Shown piece by piece: positions 8,228 through 16,296 of a stretch of DNA of 64,000 nt. Numbering within the stretch: position 1 is the stretch's first letter; each line of letters opens with the position of its first letter. The position numbers and the translations under genes are program-made. The notes beneath the pieces are model-generated. The model ran no database searches. It saw nothing but the letters and a program-made list of their open reading frames with translations, and had not been told where the DNA came from. The DNA is from Hellea sp039977295. GTDB taxonomy: Bacteria; Pseudomonadota; Alphaproteobacteria; Caulobacterales; Maricaulaceae. The stretch lies in contig JBDWDN010000009.1 in NCBI GenBank assembly GCA_039977295.1, positions 186,001 through 250,000 on the forward strand, read 5' to 3'.

Positions 8228-9550
8228 TCATGGGAGATGCCCTGTATAATGCTTGATCGAGCCCGAGGTCATAAAATTCATAGCCGCTGAGCAAAGCTCG
8301 TTTGCTCGAACCGCAGATAGACCATGATACTCAAAGAGAGATAGAGCCTTTTTTATAACAGCTTTTTCATCCATAGGGTTTTCCGGATCGCCATAAGCAT
8401 CTTTAACGGCGCTTATTTGGCCATTAATGGATACACTTGCCCCGAAATGCTTGGGATATGGGATTTGATAAAATTCTGACGCGCGGAGCTCTACCTTATC
8501 GCGTAACGCCATGATTTTAGGATCATTTATGACCGCCTCACTGAAATCTGCCAATATTGGCGGATTTCCTAATAAAGTTACCGCCGCAACATGTTGCAGT
8601 GAAAACATGGCCTCTTGCATAGAAGCAGGATGCGGACGGTCACAAAATTTAAGCGCGTCATCATAGGTTTCGATAATAATCGGCCAGGTCTTAACGTCTT
8701 CAACTGTCATGCGGGATTTCATGATGGCATCAATGGTCGGGTGCGCGTGCCGGCAAGAAGGGTAAGGCTTAAGGCTTGTATTATGGATAAGCCATTCCGG
8801 GCCATAGTCCTTGAGCACATCTTCAGGATTTGCCCCAGGGCACATAGCCGCAAAGAAACCTTGCTCCCCGTCTAAAATTGAACGCGGCCCTTGAATGCCC
8901 TCACGGGCAAGAAATGCACTGAGCACACCGATTTGGGCTGCATGACCTGCATGAATCTGTTTGGCCTTTGAGTCAGCCTCATGACGCGTCTGCCAAAGGC
9001 CAGCCGACTGCGTGCCGACCAGACCCAATGCTGATGTCAGTTCGGACTCATTACATCCCAATAAAGAGCATGCCGCGGTCGCTGCCCCGAATGGGCCACA
9101 GGTCGCCGTATTGTGCCAAAACGCATAGTGACCGGCCCCGACAGCGCGGCCAATGCGAATAGTCGCCTCATATCCAAAGACAATGGCTTTTAAGACATCA
9201 AATGGAGCGGCATTAATATGTTCACCTACGGCCAAAGCTGCCGGAATAATCGTTGGGCCTGCATGTAATATGGCCCGTTTATCAACATCGTCCATCTCTA
9301 AAACATTACCCAGACAGCCATTATGAAACGCGGCTAAAACCGGCCCCGCTGGAAGGTTACCAATGCGGGCGCAATCACCTGATTTCAAAGGTAAAACATC
9401 GGACAAATTATCGCCAAATAGACCTTTTGAGCCACCAACCGCACAACCTGTCCAATCCAGAAGGAGGAGCTGTGCACGTTCACAATCTTCCACAGAGATC
9501 GTGCGTTCAATTATGCTGGAGGCCAGGCGCTCTGTGACACTCCGTTTCAT
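8228..9550 (-). CDS. MmgE/PrpD-family protein 2
   Basis: A 440-residue second MmgE/PrpD-family protein, clearly diverged from its downstream paralogue. Family features are DWTGCAVGGSKG near residues 30-41, LEMDDVDKRAILHAGP and LKPYPSCRHAHPT. The start ATG overlaps the stop of the VOC lipoprotein gene upstream (ATGA). Having two different members in one operon suggests two separate dehydration, isomerisation or decarboxylation steps, or two stereoisomers. A 12-base perfect palindrome (GAATTCGAATTC, 8218-8229) covers its stop codon, but this may be chance. Confidence 0.87.
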   Translation of the reverse strand: MKRSVTERLASSIIERTISVEDCERAQLLLLDWTGCAVGGSKGLFGDNLSDVLPLKSGDCARIGNLPAGPVLAAFHNGCLGNVLEMDDVDKRAILHAGPTIIPAALAVGEHINAAPFDVLKAIVFGYEATIRIGRAVGAGHYAFWHNTATCGPFGAATAACSLLGCNESELTSALGLVGTQSAGLWQTRHEADSKAKQIHAGHAAQIGVLSAFLAREGIQGPRSILDGEQGFFAAMCPGANPEDVLKDYGPEWLIHNTSLKPYPSCRHAHPTIDAIMKSRMTVEDVKTWPIIIETYDDALKFCDRPHPASMQEAMFSLQHVAAVTLLGNPPILADFSEAVINDPKIMALRDKVELRASEFYQIPYPKHFGASVSINGQISAVKDAYGDPENPMDEKAVIKKALSLFEYHGLSAVRANELCSAAMNFMTSGSIKHYTGHLP

Positions 9551-10554
9551 TTTCTATAAAACTCGATATTCGCGCCGTCAGGTGTCTTTATACGAAGGCT
9601 CTTTGTGTCACCCCCAATTATATCGACTTTCCTTGCGCGAAGGTTTTTCCGAACTGCCCCTAATTCTTCAACCTCGAACCGTACGGCGACAATACCTGTG
9701 TGATTATAATCGCAGCGATCTGCATAATTCACGCTGTCTTTCATGCCCTGAATATCGATCATTTCCATGCGGCCATAAATATTCCCGGATTTAGGAGTCA
9801 TAATCCCCGTCAAATATGGAATGCTTGTCGTAAGTTTAGGCGGAATTCCTAGAGGCATCACTTCTTCTTTTTCTGATGTGTAAGAAGGGCCATAAAAATG
9901 GGTATCAAAACCCAGTTTCTGTTGAAAAAAGTCATAGCCCACATCGCGGTCTTCGACCATTTGCATGATGTTAAAGGGTCTGGAGATCCGCTCAAAAGGT
10001 GTGAAGCCTTCGGGGATTGGACGATTTAGTCTTTCATAAAGTTGAACGCGCATGCCGCTTTTATGTGTCAGAACCACGATATGTAGTTTTGACGCTCCGA
10101 ACTCCAAATAGGCCATATCTGTGAGAGGCGTCCAACCGAGGGGCGCAGCATCTTCAATAATTGAAGGTAGGTTTTTCGCCCGCATCATGAGCGAAAAATA
10201 GCATCCTTTATCCCAAGCACGGCTTGATGCGGGACGCGCAGGGGGCGCGTCACCTATGCGCTTTAAGCGAATAAAGCCACTTTCCGCGTTGGGCGCGCCA
10301 AGTCGCAATTCATCGGCTGTTTGGTCCAGTATTTCAAACCCAGCAATCTCTTGAAAGAATGGGGTTAAGTCCTCAAATTGCGCAACATTTATCACGACTT
10401 CGTGCCACGGGTTTTGGGTGATCGCGCTGGGTTTATCGCGTTTAGAAAGATCAATCCATTCAGCTTCTGCGTCTTTAACCCCCTCTTTAGCGGGGCCACA
10501 TCCTATCAGAAGAGTGGCGGTCGCCGCCGCTAATATGTTTAGGATATATTTCAT
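9547..10554 (-). CDS. Lipoprotein with two VOC (glyoxalase-like) domains
   Basis: A 335-residue protein with a lipoprotein signal (lipobox LIGC, Cys19) followed by two vicinal-oxygen-chelate folds. The first begins near HEVVINVAQFEDL (about 51-63), the second near NIMQMVEDRDVGYDFF (about 195-210), and the protein ends with TPDGANIEFYRK, a typical VOC C-terminal strand. VOC proteins are dioxygenases, lyases, epimerases or ligand-binding proteins. An exported lipid-anchored form is unusual and suggests substrate binding or conversion in the periplasm. It overlaps both neighbours by ATGA, so it is a fixed part of the operon. Confidence 0.82.
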   Translation of the reverse strand: MKYILNILAAATATLLIGCGPAKEGVKDAEAEWIDLSKRDKPSAITQNPWHEVVINVAQFEDLTPFFQEIAGFEILDQTADELRLGAPNAESGFIRLKRIGDAPPARPASSRAWDKGCYFSLMMRAKNLPSIIEDAAPLGWTPLTDMAYLEFGASKLHIVVLTHKSGMRVQLYERLNRPIPEGFTPFERISRPFNIMQMVEDRDVGYDFFQQKLGFDTHFYGPSYTSEKEEVMPLGIPPKLTTSIPYLTGIMTPKSGNIYGRMEMIDIQGMKDSVNYADRCDYNHTGIVAVRFEVEELGAVRKNLRARKVDIIGGDTKSLRIKTPDGANIEFYRK

Positions 10555-11120
10555 CTTGGCTCCACGCCTACCGCTTTAGCATAAGTTAGCGGCGTGTCTT
10601 CTAGTTGCGTATCCATTATGGCATTCCAGCGATTGAGAAATCCGAACATTGAAATCACAGCAACAATTTCGACAATCTGGGCATCTGTAAAATGCGTCCG
10701 CAAATCTTTGAACTGCGCGTCGGTCACTTCATTGGGCGTCATTGCGCCAGCTTGGGCGACCCGCAAAGCTGCTCGTTCGGCTTCGGAAAACAATGGAGAT
10801 GTTTCATACTCACATGCGGCAAGGATACGGGCATCCTCTTCGCCTTGTTCATGCGCGCCGTGAGCTGTGTGGATTTGGCAATATTTACATCCGGCTGCTG
10901 TTGATGCGATATGACCTATCAGGCGCTTAAGCCTTTGAGAGATTTCCCCGGGCGCATAGATAGCGCCGCACATTGCCGCGACGCCTTTTAAGATTGCCGG
11001 GTTACGGGCCATGTCATAAGCATCATTAGGTGTGAACCCCATCATGTTTTTGGCAAATTCGAAGAGCGGCTTGGCCTCTTCGGGAATATCCGCGTCAGCA
11101 AGTCTTGGAAGGCGCGACAT
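10551..11120 (-). CDS. AhpD-like / carboxymuconolactone decarboxylase-family protein
   Basis: A 189-residue protein of the AhpD/CMD superfamily. The redox motif is GCKYCQIHTAHG, with Cys78 and Cys81 and nearby His84 and His87. Family members are peroxidases, peroxidase-coupled disulfide reductases or gamma-carboxymuconolactone decarboxylases; the Cys pair favours a thiol-redox role. The start at 11120 overlaps the stop of the CoA-transferase upstream (TAATG) and its own stop overlaps the VOC lipoprotein start (ATGA). It may protect the pathway against peroxides or act on an intermediate; sequence alone does not decide. Confidence 0.85.
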   Translation of the reverse strand: MSRLPRLADADIPEEAKPLFEFAKNMMGFTPNDAYDMARNPAILKGVAAMCGAIYAPGEISQRLKRLIGHIASTAAGCKYCQIHTAHGAHEQGEEDARILAACEYETSPLFSEAERAALRVAQAGAMTPNEVTDAQFKDLRTHFTDAQIVEIVAVISMFGFLNRWNAIMDTQLEDTPLTYAKAVGVEPR

Positions 11121-12232
11121 TAAAAACCGCCTTTCAATTTATCCGTATGCTGCCCGAATTCAGGCAGGTCAAATGACAGTTGTGCAGGCTCTTGAGCAAA
11201 GCGAATAGGGTTTTTAATATGGGATTTTCCGCCTGCCTTAATGACAGGCGCGCCGTCCTCCGTTAGAGCCTCATGCAAGCTTCGTATCGTAGACCAACAA
11301 CACTCAATATCCTTGAAAATAAACTCCCATTCGGGTTGTGTTCTAGCTTTAAAAGTCTTGGCTAAAAATTGTTTTACAGCCTCTTGCTGACCCACAGGTT
11401 TTTTCATCTCTTCTATAAGGTCAGGGCGGTCAAAGTGATTTAGAACATTAGACACGAATTTGGGCTCGGAGCCTCCCAGGACAACATGCCCGCTATCCTT
11501 GGTTTCGTAAATATTGACAAAGGCATTGCCGCCAAAGCTGCGCATGTCATTCCGTTTTGGCTTTCGGTCTTCAGCAAAAATAGCCCCTGTCACATTGGGC
11601 ACCCAAGACAGCAGGCTGTCATACATAGAGATATCAAGAAAATCCCCCTTACCTTGATTTGGGCCCGGTTTTTCGCGCCGGTAAAGCGCCATTAATATTC
11701 CCGATAATGCATGGAGCGAGGCGGTCATATCGGCGCTGGGCATCGGCGTTAGAGCGGGCTGGCCCGTCATAGAGCGTGTGAGGTCCGCTGTCCCTGCCAT
11801 AGCTTGCACAACTAAATCATGGGCTGGTTTATCTTTATACTTGCCCTCCTGCCCAAAGGCCGAAATTGAGCAATAAATAATTCCGGGATTGATAACTTTA
11901 ATGGCTTCGTAATCGACGCCAAGGCGTTTTACGACACCAGGGCGAAAGGCCTCGACAAAGATATCAGCAGTAGCCGCAAGTTTTAGAAACTGCGCGTGTT
12001 GGTCTTTGTCTTTTAAATTTACCTTATAGCTCTTCTTACCTCGCGCTATATTGGCAAACCAAACAGACATCCCATCAGCGTATTTTTCGCCCATAGCGCG
12101 GCTCGGTTCGCCCAGACCATTATCGGCTTCGACCATCACGACATCTGCCCCGTGATCAGACATCATCATCGTCATATGCGGCCCGGGTAAAAAAGCCGAA
12201 AGGTCGAGAACTTTGACGCCGGAGAGTTTCAT
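11120..12232 (-). CDS. CaiB/BaiF class III CoA-transferase 1
   Basis: A 370-residue family III CoA-transferase, which moves CoA between carboxylic acids through an aspartyl intermediate. The N-terminal segment VKVLDLSAFLPGPH and GADVVMVEA are typical, and the likely catalytic Asp lies in PSADMTAS (near residue 168), followed by YRREKPGPNQGKG and the DISMYDS segment. It is the first gene of the long minus-strand operon running down to the amidase. Directly upstream lies a palindromic repeat element, so its promoter must lie within or beyond that element. The acid it activates is not known. Confidence 0.88.
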   Translation of the reverse strand: MKLSGVKVLDLSAFLPGPHMTMMMSDHGADVVMVEADNGLGEPSRAMGEKYADGMSVWFANIARGKKSYKVNLKDKDQHAQFLKLAATADIFVEAFRPGVVKRLGVDYEAIKVINPGIIYCSISAFGQEGKYKDKPAHDLVVQAMAGTADLTRSMTGQPALTPMPSADMTASLHALSGILMALYRREKPGPNQGKGDFLDISMYDSLLSWVPNVTGAIFAEDRKPKRNDMRSFGGNAFVNIYETKDSGHVVLGGSEPKFVSNVLNHFDRPDLIEEMKKPVGQQEAVKQFLAKTFKARTQPEWEFIFKDIECCWSTIRSLHEALTEDGAPVIKAGGKSHIKNPIRFAQEPAQLSFDLPEFGQHTDKLKGGF

Positions 12233-12249
12233 GGCATTAGTCCTGAAAA

Positions 12250-12400
12250 TATCGGTAGATCGGAAGATTCTACCCCTCCGTCATCGCTGCGCTTGCCGCC
12301 TTCCCTTAAAGGGGAGGAAAAAGCCATACTGAATTCCTCCCCTTTAAGGGGGGGTGAAACGAAGGAAGTGAGGCTCGGTGAGGTAGAGTCATACGATTTA
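12250..12400. repeat. Palindromic intergenic repeat element
   Basis: The 178-base gap between two CoA-transferase genes is filled by a nested inverted repeat. The inner arms, 12303-12319 and 12334-12350, are 17 bases each and perfectly complementary (CCCTTAAAGGGGAGGAA and its complement) with a 14-base spacer. Outer arms include TCTACC (12269-12274) and GGTAGA (12382-12387) with imperfect pairing between. The layout resembles REP- or MITE-like dispersed elements of alphaproteobacteria. No other copy was noticed in this window. Small open frames here on both strands are by-products of the palindrome. Confidence 0.75.
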
Positions 12401-12410
12401 ACAATAACCC

Positions 12411-13559
12411 TCATCCCAAAAGCTCATCAGTGTCCGCCCCTAGCTCAGGCGAAATTCCGCCCTTTAGGCGCTGACCATTAAATTTATAGGGCGAGGATAG
12501 AAGACGTATTTTCCCATCCTCAAATCCAGCATGGTCATCCTCATAAACCATTTCGATCTCGGCCACGTAGGGAGTCTCCATAGCTTGAGCGATATCATAG
12601 ACTGGCGCAGCGGGCACGTAGCCGCCAAACTTTTCCATCCAATGGGCCACTGTATTTGTTTTGAGCACGGCTTCCATTGTCTCTTGCACTAAGGCGCGGT
12701 TGGCGCGGCGGTCTTCTACCTTTACAAAGCGGGGATCGGTCACCCATTCCGGATGTCCTAAGCGCTCTGCGACGCGTTCCCAAAATTTCTGCGTCTGGCA
12801 ACAAAACATAAGCCAACCATCGCCGGCTTCCATTAATTGGCTCGGCACAATGGCCGGATGCGCGCCGCGCGGTTGGCGCGTCACGATATCCCCTGAGTTT
12901 AAATACCAAGTCGCTGGATAGGATAGCTGATGCAGCGCCGTATCAAAAAGCGAGACGTCGATGTCGCTGCCCTCACCTGTGCGGTGCGCGCCAAAGACTG
13001 CGGCGACTAAGCCGGTGGCAAACATAGAGCCCGTCATGAAATCGACCATGGAAAGGCCAAAGCGCACGGGCGGGCCATCCGGCTCCCCTGTCACAGAGCA
13101 AAACCCTGCCTCAGCTTGCATAAGATAATCATAGCCCGGCCAAGCTTCGCGGCTATTGCCCCTACCATAGGCGGAGAGATGCGCACAGACTATCTTTGGG
13201 TTGATGGACTTTAGGGATGGGTAATCAATTTTAAGTTTGGCAGGCAGGTCCCCACGGAGATTATTTGAGATGGCATCCGCCGTTTTCACGAGCTCTTCAA
13301 ATGCGGCGCGCCCCGCTTCGGATTTAAGGTCTAATGAGAGAGATTTTTTATTGCGGTTAAAGGTCTGGAAAAATTGGCTGTCTTTATCCCCGATGAGGTG
13401 CGGGGATACAAAACGCGAGACGTCACCACCTGTCAGAGGGTTTTCTATCTTAATCACTTCCGCTCCAAGATCAGCCAGAAGCTGAGTCCCATAAGGCCCT
13501 GCCCCATATTGTTCCACCGCGATGATGCGAATGCCTTTGAGGGGTAATTGCTGATTCAT
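12411..13559 (-). CDS. CaiB/BaiF class III CoA-transferase 2
   Basis: A 382-residue family III CoA-transferase. The start ATG at 13559 (MNQQLPLKG) is preferred; a TTG at 13571 is possible and would overlap the small upstream gene. Features: RIIAVEQYGAGPYG near 9-22, GADVIKIE-type segment (LGAEVIKIENP), likely catalytic Asp in GLSMVDFMTGS, then HRTGEGSDIDVSLFDT. The sequence differs enough from transferase 1 to suggest another acid or donor. It is the last gene of the operon CitE-like lyase, MaoC, acyl-CoA dehydrogenase, mini membrane protein, transferase. Confidence 0.87.
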   Translation of the reverse strand: MNQQLPLKGIRIIAVEQYGAGPYGTQLLADLGAEVIKIENPLTGGDVSRFVSPHLIGDKDSQFFQTFNRNKKSLSLDLKSEAGRAAFEELVKTADAISNNLRGDLPAKLKIDYPSLKSINPKIVCAHLSAYGRGNSREAWPGYDYLMQAEAGFCSVTGEPDGPPVRFGLSMVDFMTGSMFATGLVAAVFGAHRTGEGSDIDVSLFDTALHQLSYPATWYLNSGDIVTRQPRGAHPAIVPSQLMEAGDGWLMFCCQTQKFWERVAERLGHPEWVTDPRFVKVEDRRANRALVQETMEAVLKTNTVAHWMEKFGGYVPAAPVYDIAQAMETPYVAEIEMVYEDDHAGFEDGKIRLLSSPYKFNGQRLKGGISPELGADTDELLG

Positions 13560-13561
13560 CT

Positions 13562-13687
13562 CTATTGCCAATACTTTAAAAACAAAAAAATCATAGCAGG
13601 CACGGCCAATGTTCCAAGCACAGCACCAACGAACGCAGTCATAATCCCTGCGAAATTGTTGGAATCTTCGGGCGTGCTCTCAGTCAT
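13562..13687 (-). CDS. Mini membrane protein, 41 residues
   Basis: A short frame of 41 codons between the acyl-CoA dehydrogenase and CoA-transferase 2. The acidic start (MTESTPEDSNN) is followed by one long hydrophobic segment from about residue 12 to 37 (FAGIMTAFVGAVLGTL then a Phe/Leu-rich end), so a single-pass membrane protein is likely. It begins 16 bases after the dehydrogenase stop and ends only two bases before the transferase start, which fits an operon member. A TTGA-N6-TCAA palindrome sits immediately upstream of its start. No family is recognised. Confidence 0.6.
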   Translation of the reverse strand: MTESTPEDSNNFAGIMTAFVGAVLGTLAVPAMIFLFLKYWQ

Positions 13688-13688
13688 T

Positions 13689-13702
13689 TTGACCACAATC
13701 AA
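13689..13702. promoter_or_regulatory. Candidate operator, TTGA-N6-TCAA
   Basis: TTGACCACAATCAA is a perfect match to the repeated palindrome of this island. It lies between the acyl-CoA dehydrogenase stop and the start of the mini membrane protein, one base from the start codon. This position suits a repressor or roadblock better than an activator, and it could also be a chance match. Confidence 0.45.
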
Positions 13703-14902
13703 CTATACTTTATTCCTCGCGATTTGTTGTTTCGCAATAATCATCCGCTGCATTTCATTTGTGCCTTCCCCGATACACATAAGCGGGGCTTCGCGGAAGA
13801 GACGCTCAACGGGATATTCTTTGGAATAAGAATAACCGCCATGAATCCGCATGGCCTCCATTGAATTTTCTACGGCCGCCTCGGAGGCAAAGTATTTGGC
13901 CATACCCGCTTCCATATCACAGCGTTCTCCCGTGTCATAAGCGCGGGCTGCGTCGAGGGTCATTAATTCGGCCGCCTTAGCGCGCGTCGCCATTTCCCCA
14001 AGTTTTAATTGAATCGCTTGATGCTCGCAAATCGGTTTGCCAAATGTTTTACGCTCTTGAGAATAGCGTGTTGCTTCTTCAAGTGCGCGGCGCGCAATAC
14101 CAACAGAACGTGCGGCAATATTAATACGGCCAAGTTCCAGCCCGCCGACAGCCATGTAAAAGCCTTTGCCTTCTTCGCCGCCAATGAGGTGACGTTTTGA
14201 GTCAATACGGTAATCATCCAAGAATATCTCGGCGCTATCAATGCCTTTATAGCCCAGTTTTTGTATCTTCTTGCCGTTTGTATATCCAGCATAAGCCTCG
14301 CCTGTATCGGGGTCCACTTTAGGCGTGAGGAACATCGACATACCGCGATAACGTGGATCGCAATCTGGGTCTGTTTTCACCATCAAAGCGACGGCGCCGC
14401 CTTGGATCGCATTAGATATCCATGTTTTAGAGCCATTAATGACGTAGTCGTCTCCGTCTTTCTTGGCGACCGTTTTGATCGCCTGCAAATCCGTCCCGGC
14501 ATTTGGTTCTGTGAGGCCTAACGCACCGCGAATTTCGCCTGAGCAAAATTTTGGCAGCCAGTAGTCCTTTTGAAAATCAGTTCCGTATTTCTCAACAACC
14601 GTGGCCATCATCAAATGGGAATTGAATATCCCTGTCAGGCTCATCCATTCTTCGGAAATCCGCGTGACAATTTTGGCGTAAGTTGAGGCTGACAGTCCCA
14701 ATCCGCCATAATCCTGTGATATCGTCGCCCCAAACAGTCCGAATTCTTTCATCTGCTCGACGAAGGCATGAGGATATTCATCCGCATGCTCCATCTCCAT
14801 TACCTTCTCACGCACCTCTTCCCGGCACCATCTATCAATGGTGTCGAGCATCATATTTTCGTCTTCAACGGTCCACCCGTTAGGGTCAGTGATGGCGTTC
14901 AT
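13703..14902 (-). CDS. Acyl-CoA dehydrogenase
   Basis: A 399-residue FAD-dependent acyl-CoA dehydrogenase introducing a 2,3-double bond in an acyl-CoA. Typical motifs: the GLTEPNAGTDLQAI segment near 130-143, TWISNA, the QAIQLKLGEMATRAKAA helix and the C-terminal IGEGTNEMQR, whose first Glu is at the position of the catalytic base of the medium-chain group. Length is normal. It follows the MaoC gene by 11 bases. Its partner genes (CitE-like lyase, MaoC hydratase) suggest that it acts on a branched or dicarboxylic acyl-CoA. Confidence 0.93.
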   Translation of the reverse strand: MNAITDPNGWTVEDENMMLDTIDRWCREEVREKVMEMEHADEYPHAFVEQMKEFGLFGATISQDYGGLGLSASTYAKIVTRISEEWMSLTGIFNSHLMMATVVEKYGTDFQKDYWLPKFCSGEIRGALGLTEPNAGTDLQAIKTVAKKDGDDYVINGSKTWISNAIQGGAVALMVKTDPDCDPRYRGMSMFLTPKVDPDTGEAYAGYTNGKKIQKLGYKGIDSAEIFLDDYRIDSKRHLIGGEEGKGFYMAVGGLELGRINIAARSVGIARRALEEATRYSQERKTFGKPICEHQAIQLKLGEMATRAKAAELMTLDAARAYDTGERCDMEAGMAKYFASEAAVENSMEAMRIHGGYSYSKEYPVERLFREAPLMCIGEGTNEMQRMIIAKQQIARNKV

Positions 14903-14913
14903 GAGTTCGGTTC

Positions 14914-15435
14914 CTAGTAATTTTCAACTTTGTCTTCCACGGCATTGCCGGCCGAAGGAATGAGCATGTTGCGTTTAAAGGTGCAGACCATTTCTTTTCT
15001 CTGGTTAAAGCCCCGCGTGACAATCGTGACGATGCCTTGTCCAGGACGCGACTTACTTTCGCGCTTAGCCAGCACCTCAGACTCACCGTAAAGCGTATCT
15101 CCCACAAAAACGGGGGCGGTAAATTTCACTTCATCCATGCCAAGATTGGCAATCGCTTTTTGCGAACAATCAGAGACGGACATGCCGATCAAAAGCGCAA
15201 GCGTATAAGGGCTAACCACAAGGCATTGCTTAAACTCAGACGCTGCCGCAAACTCATTATCGAAATGCATGGGGTGGGTATTCATTGTCATCAATGTGAA
15301 CATGTGATTATCATATTCGGTAATGGTTTTTCCAGGTCGGTGCTCATAAATGTGACCTACCCCGAAGTCCTCATAATAACGCCCAAAGGTTTCGCGAAAC
15401 CGATTAGGTGCAACTTCTTTGACTGATCCAACCAT
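14914..15435 (-). CDS. MaoC-like enoyl-CoA hydratase
   Basis: A 173-residue hot-dog-fold hydratase. The catalytic segment is NTHPMHFDNEFA (near 52-63), where the Asp/His pair of R-specific hydratases is expected, and EYDNHMFTLM precedes it. Proteins of this type include mesaconyl-CoA and itaconyl-CoA hydratases, which fits the next gene upstream, a CitE-like lyase that could split the product. The start at 15435 overlaps the stop of that gene (TAATG). The mesaconate/itaconate assignment is inferred from the pairing, not proven by residues. Confidence 0.85.
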   Translation of the reverse strand: MVGSVKEVAPNRFRETFGRYYEDFGVGHIYEHRPGKTITEYDNHMFTLMTMNTHPMHFDNEFAAASEFKQCLVVSPYTLALLIGMSVSDCSQKAIANLGMDEVKFTAPVFVGDTLYGESEVLAKRESKSRPGQGIVTIVTRGFNQRKEMVCTFKRNMLIPSAGNAVEDKVENY

Positions 15436-16250
15436 TAGTTTCTGTCCCTATTTGCGAGAACCCGCTGTGCTTTTTTGACAATGGGCGCTTCAATAAATTT
15501 ACCGTCAAGTAACACGACATTACCCTTGGCCTCTTGATACGCCGCAATCACGCGCTCGGCTAGCAGCACCTCACCTTCAGATGGCGCGAGCGCGGTGTGA
15601 ATGCGGCTGATTTGGGCGGGATGAATGGCCGAGCGCGCGTGAATGCCCAGCGTCTTCGCGCGGCGCGTTGTTGCTTCGCAATCATCCAAATCTCGAACAT
15701 GAATATGCGGGACATCAAAAAGAAGAACGCCATGACTTGCGGCGGCTGCTACCAAGCGGGAACGCGCATAAAGATGTGTGTCCCAAGACAAATCGCTATC
15801 AACGTCTCCGGCGTAATCGACCGCGCCATACATGCCCATTTTCACGCGGTCATAAGAGAATATCTCCTCGCAATTCAAGACCCCCTCAGCGCTTTCAACG
15901 ATCGCGAGAAATGGGCCTAAATCCTGACTTAGGCTATCATCCAAATCCTTCATCTGGGCGCGCGAGGCCACCTTCGGGATCATAACATAGGGCAAGGTCA
16001 GGCCGCTTTCCTTCAAGGCCGCAATATCGGCCTCCCCATCAGGCGTATCAACCCCGTTAATGCGCAAGGAAATATGTTTATGTTCCGTCTGTGCCAGCCA
16101 GGCTAAAACATCCTGGCGCGCTTGCGCTTTTTCACTTGACCCAACGGCGTCTTCGAGGTCGATACAGACCAAATCTGCGCCCGATAGGCAGGCTTTTTCG
16201 AATCTGTCAGGACGATTACCTGGAACAAAAAGTTGGGAGCGATAATGCAT
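15435..16250 (-). CDS. CitE-like (HpcH/HpaI) acyl-CoA lyase
   Basis: A 271-residue member of the citrate-lyase-beta/malyl-CoA lyase family, which cleaves 3-hydroxy-3-carboxyacyl-CoA thioesters (malyl-, citramalyl-CoA) with Mg2+. Recognisable are SQLFVPGNRPDRF at the start, CIDLEDAV (metal/substrate Glu-Asp), LRING (substrate Arg), VESAEGV (Glu) and GAVDYAGDVD (Asp). Length is as for single-domain CitE-like lyases. It is first in its operon, followed by MaoC, acyl-CoA dehydrogenase and CoA-transferase 2. In context a citramalyl-CoA-type substrate giving a 2-oxoacid and an acyl-CoA is the best guess. Confidence 0.9.
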   Translation of the reverse strand: MHYRSQLFVPGNRPDRFEKACLSGADLVCIDLEDAVGSSEKAQARQDVLAWLAQTEHKHISLRINGVDTPDGEADIAALKESGLTLPYVMIPKVASRAQMKDLDDSLSQDLGPFLAIVESAEGVLNCEEIFSYDRVKMGMYGAVDYAGDVDSDLSWDTHLYARSRLVAAAASHGVLLFDVPHIHVRDLDDCEATTRRAKTLGIHARSAIHPAQISRIHTALAPSEGEVLLAERVIAAYQEAKGNVVLLDGKFIEAPIVKKAQRVLANRDRN

Positions 16251-16282
16251 AAGGCGATTTATCCTGAGGCGTTTAGAACGGG

Positions 16283-16296
16283 TTGATGTGGGTCAA
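16283..16296. promoter_or_regulatory. Candidate operator, TTGA-N6-TCAA
   Basis: TTGATGTGGGTCAA, extended to GTTGA..TCAAC (16282-16297), lies 32 bases upstream of the CitE-like gene start, exactly where an operator overlapping the core promoter would be. It also resembles FNR/FixK boxes (TTGAT-N4-GTCAA). Confidence 0.65.

Noticed and set aside
8218..8229. GAATTCGAATTC palindrome at the end of MmgE/PrpD gene 2 as an operator
   Set aside because: It overlaps a coding end and stop, is not repeated elsewhere in the island and has no promoter next to it.
12229..12481. Two small open frames on opposite strands over the palindromic repeat
   Set aside because: They mirror each other because of the inverted repeat and cover the start and end of real genes; there is no sign of coding use.
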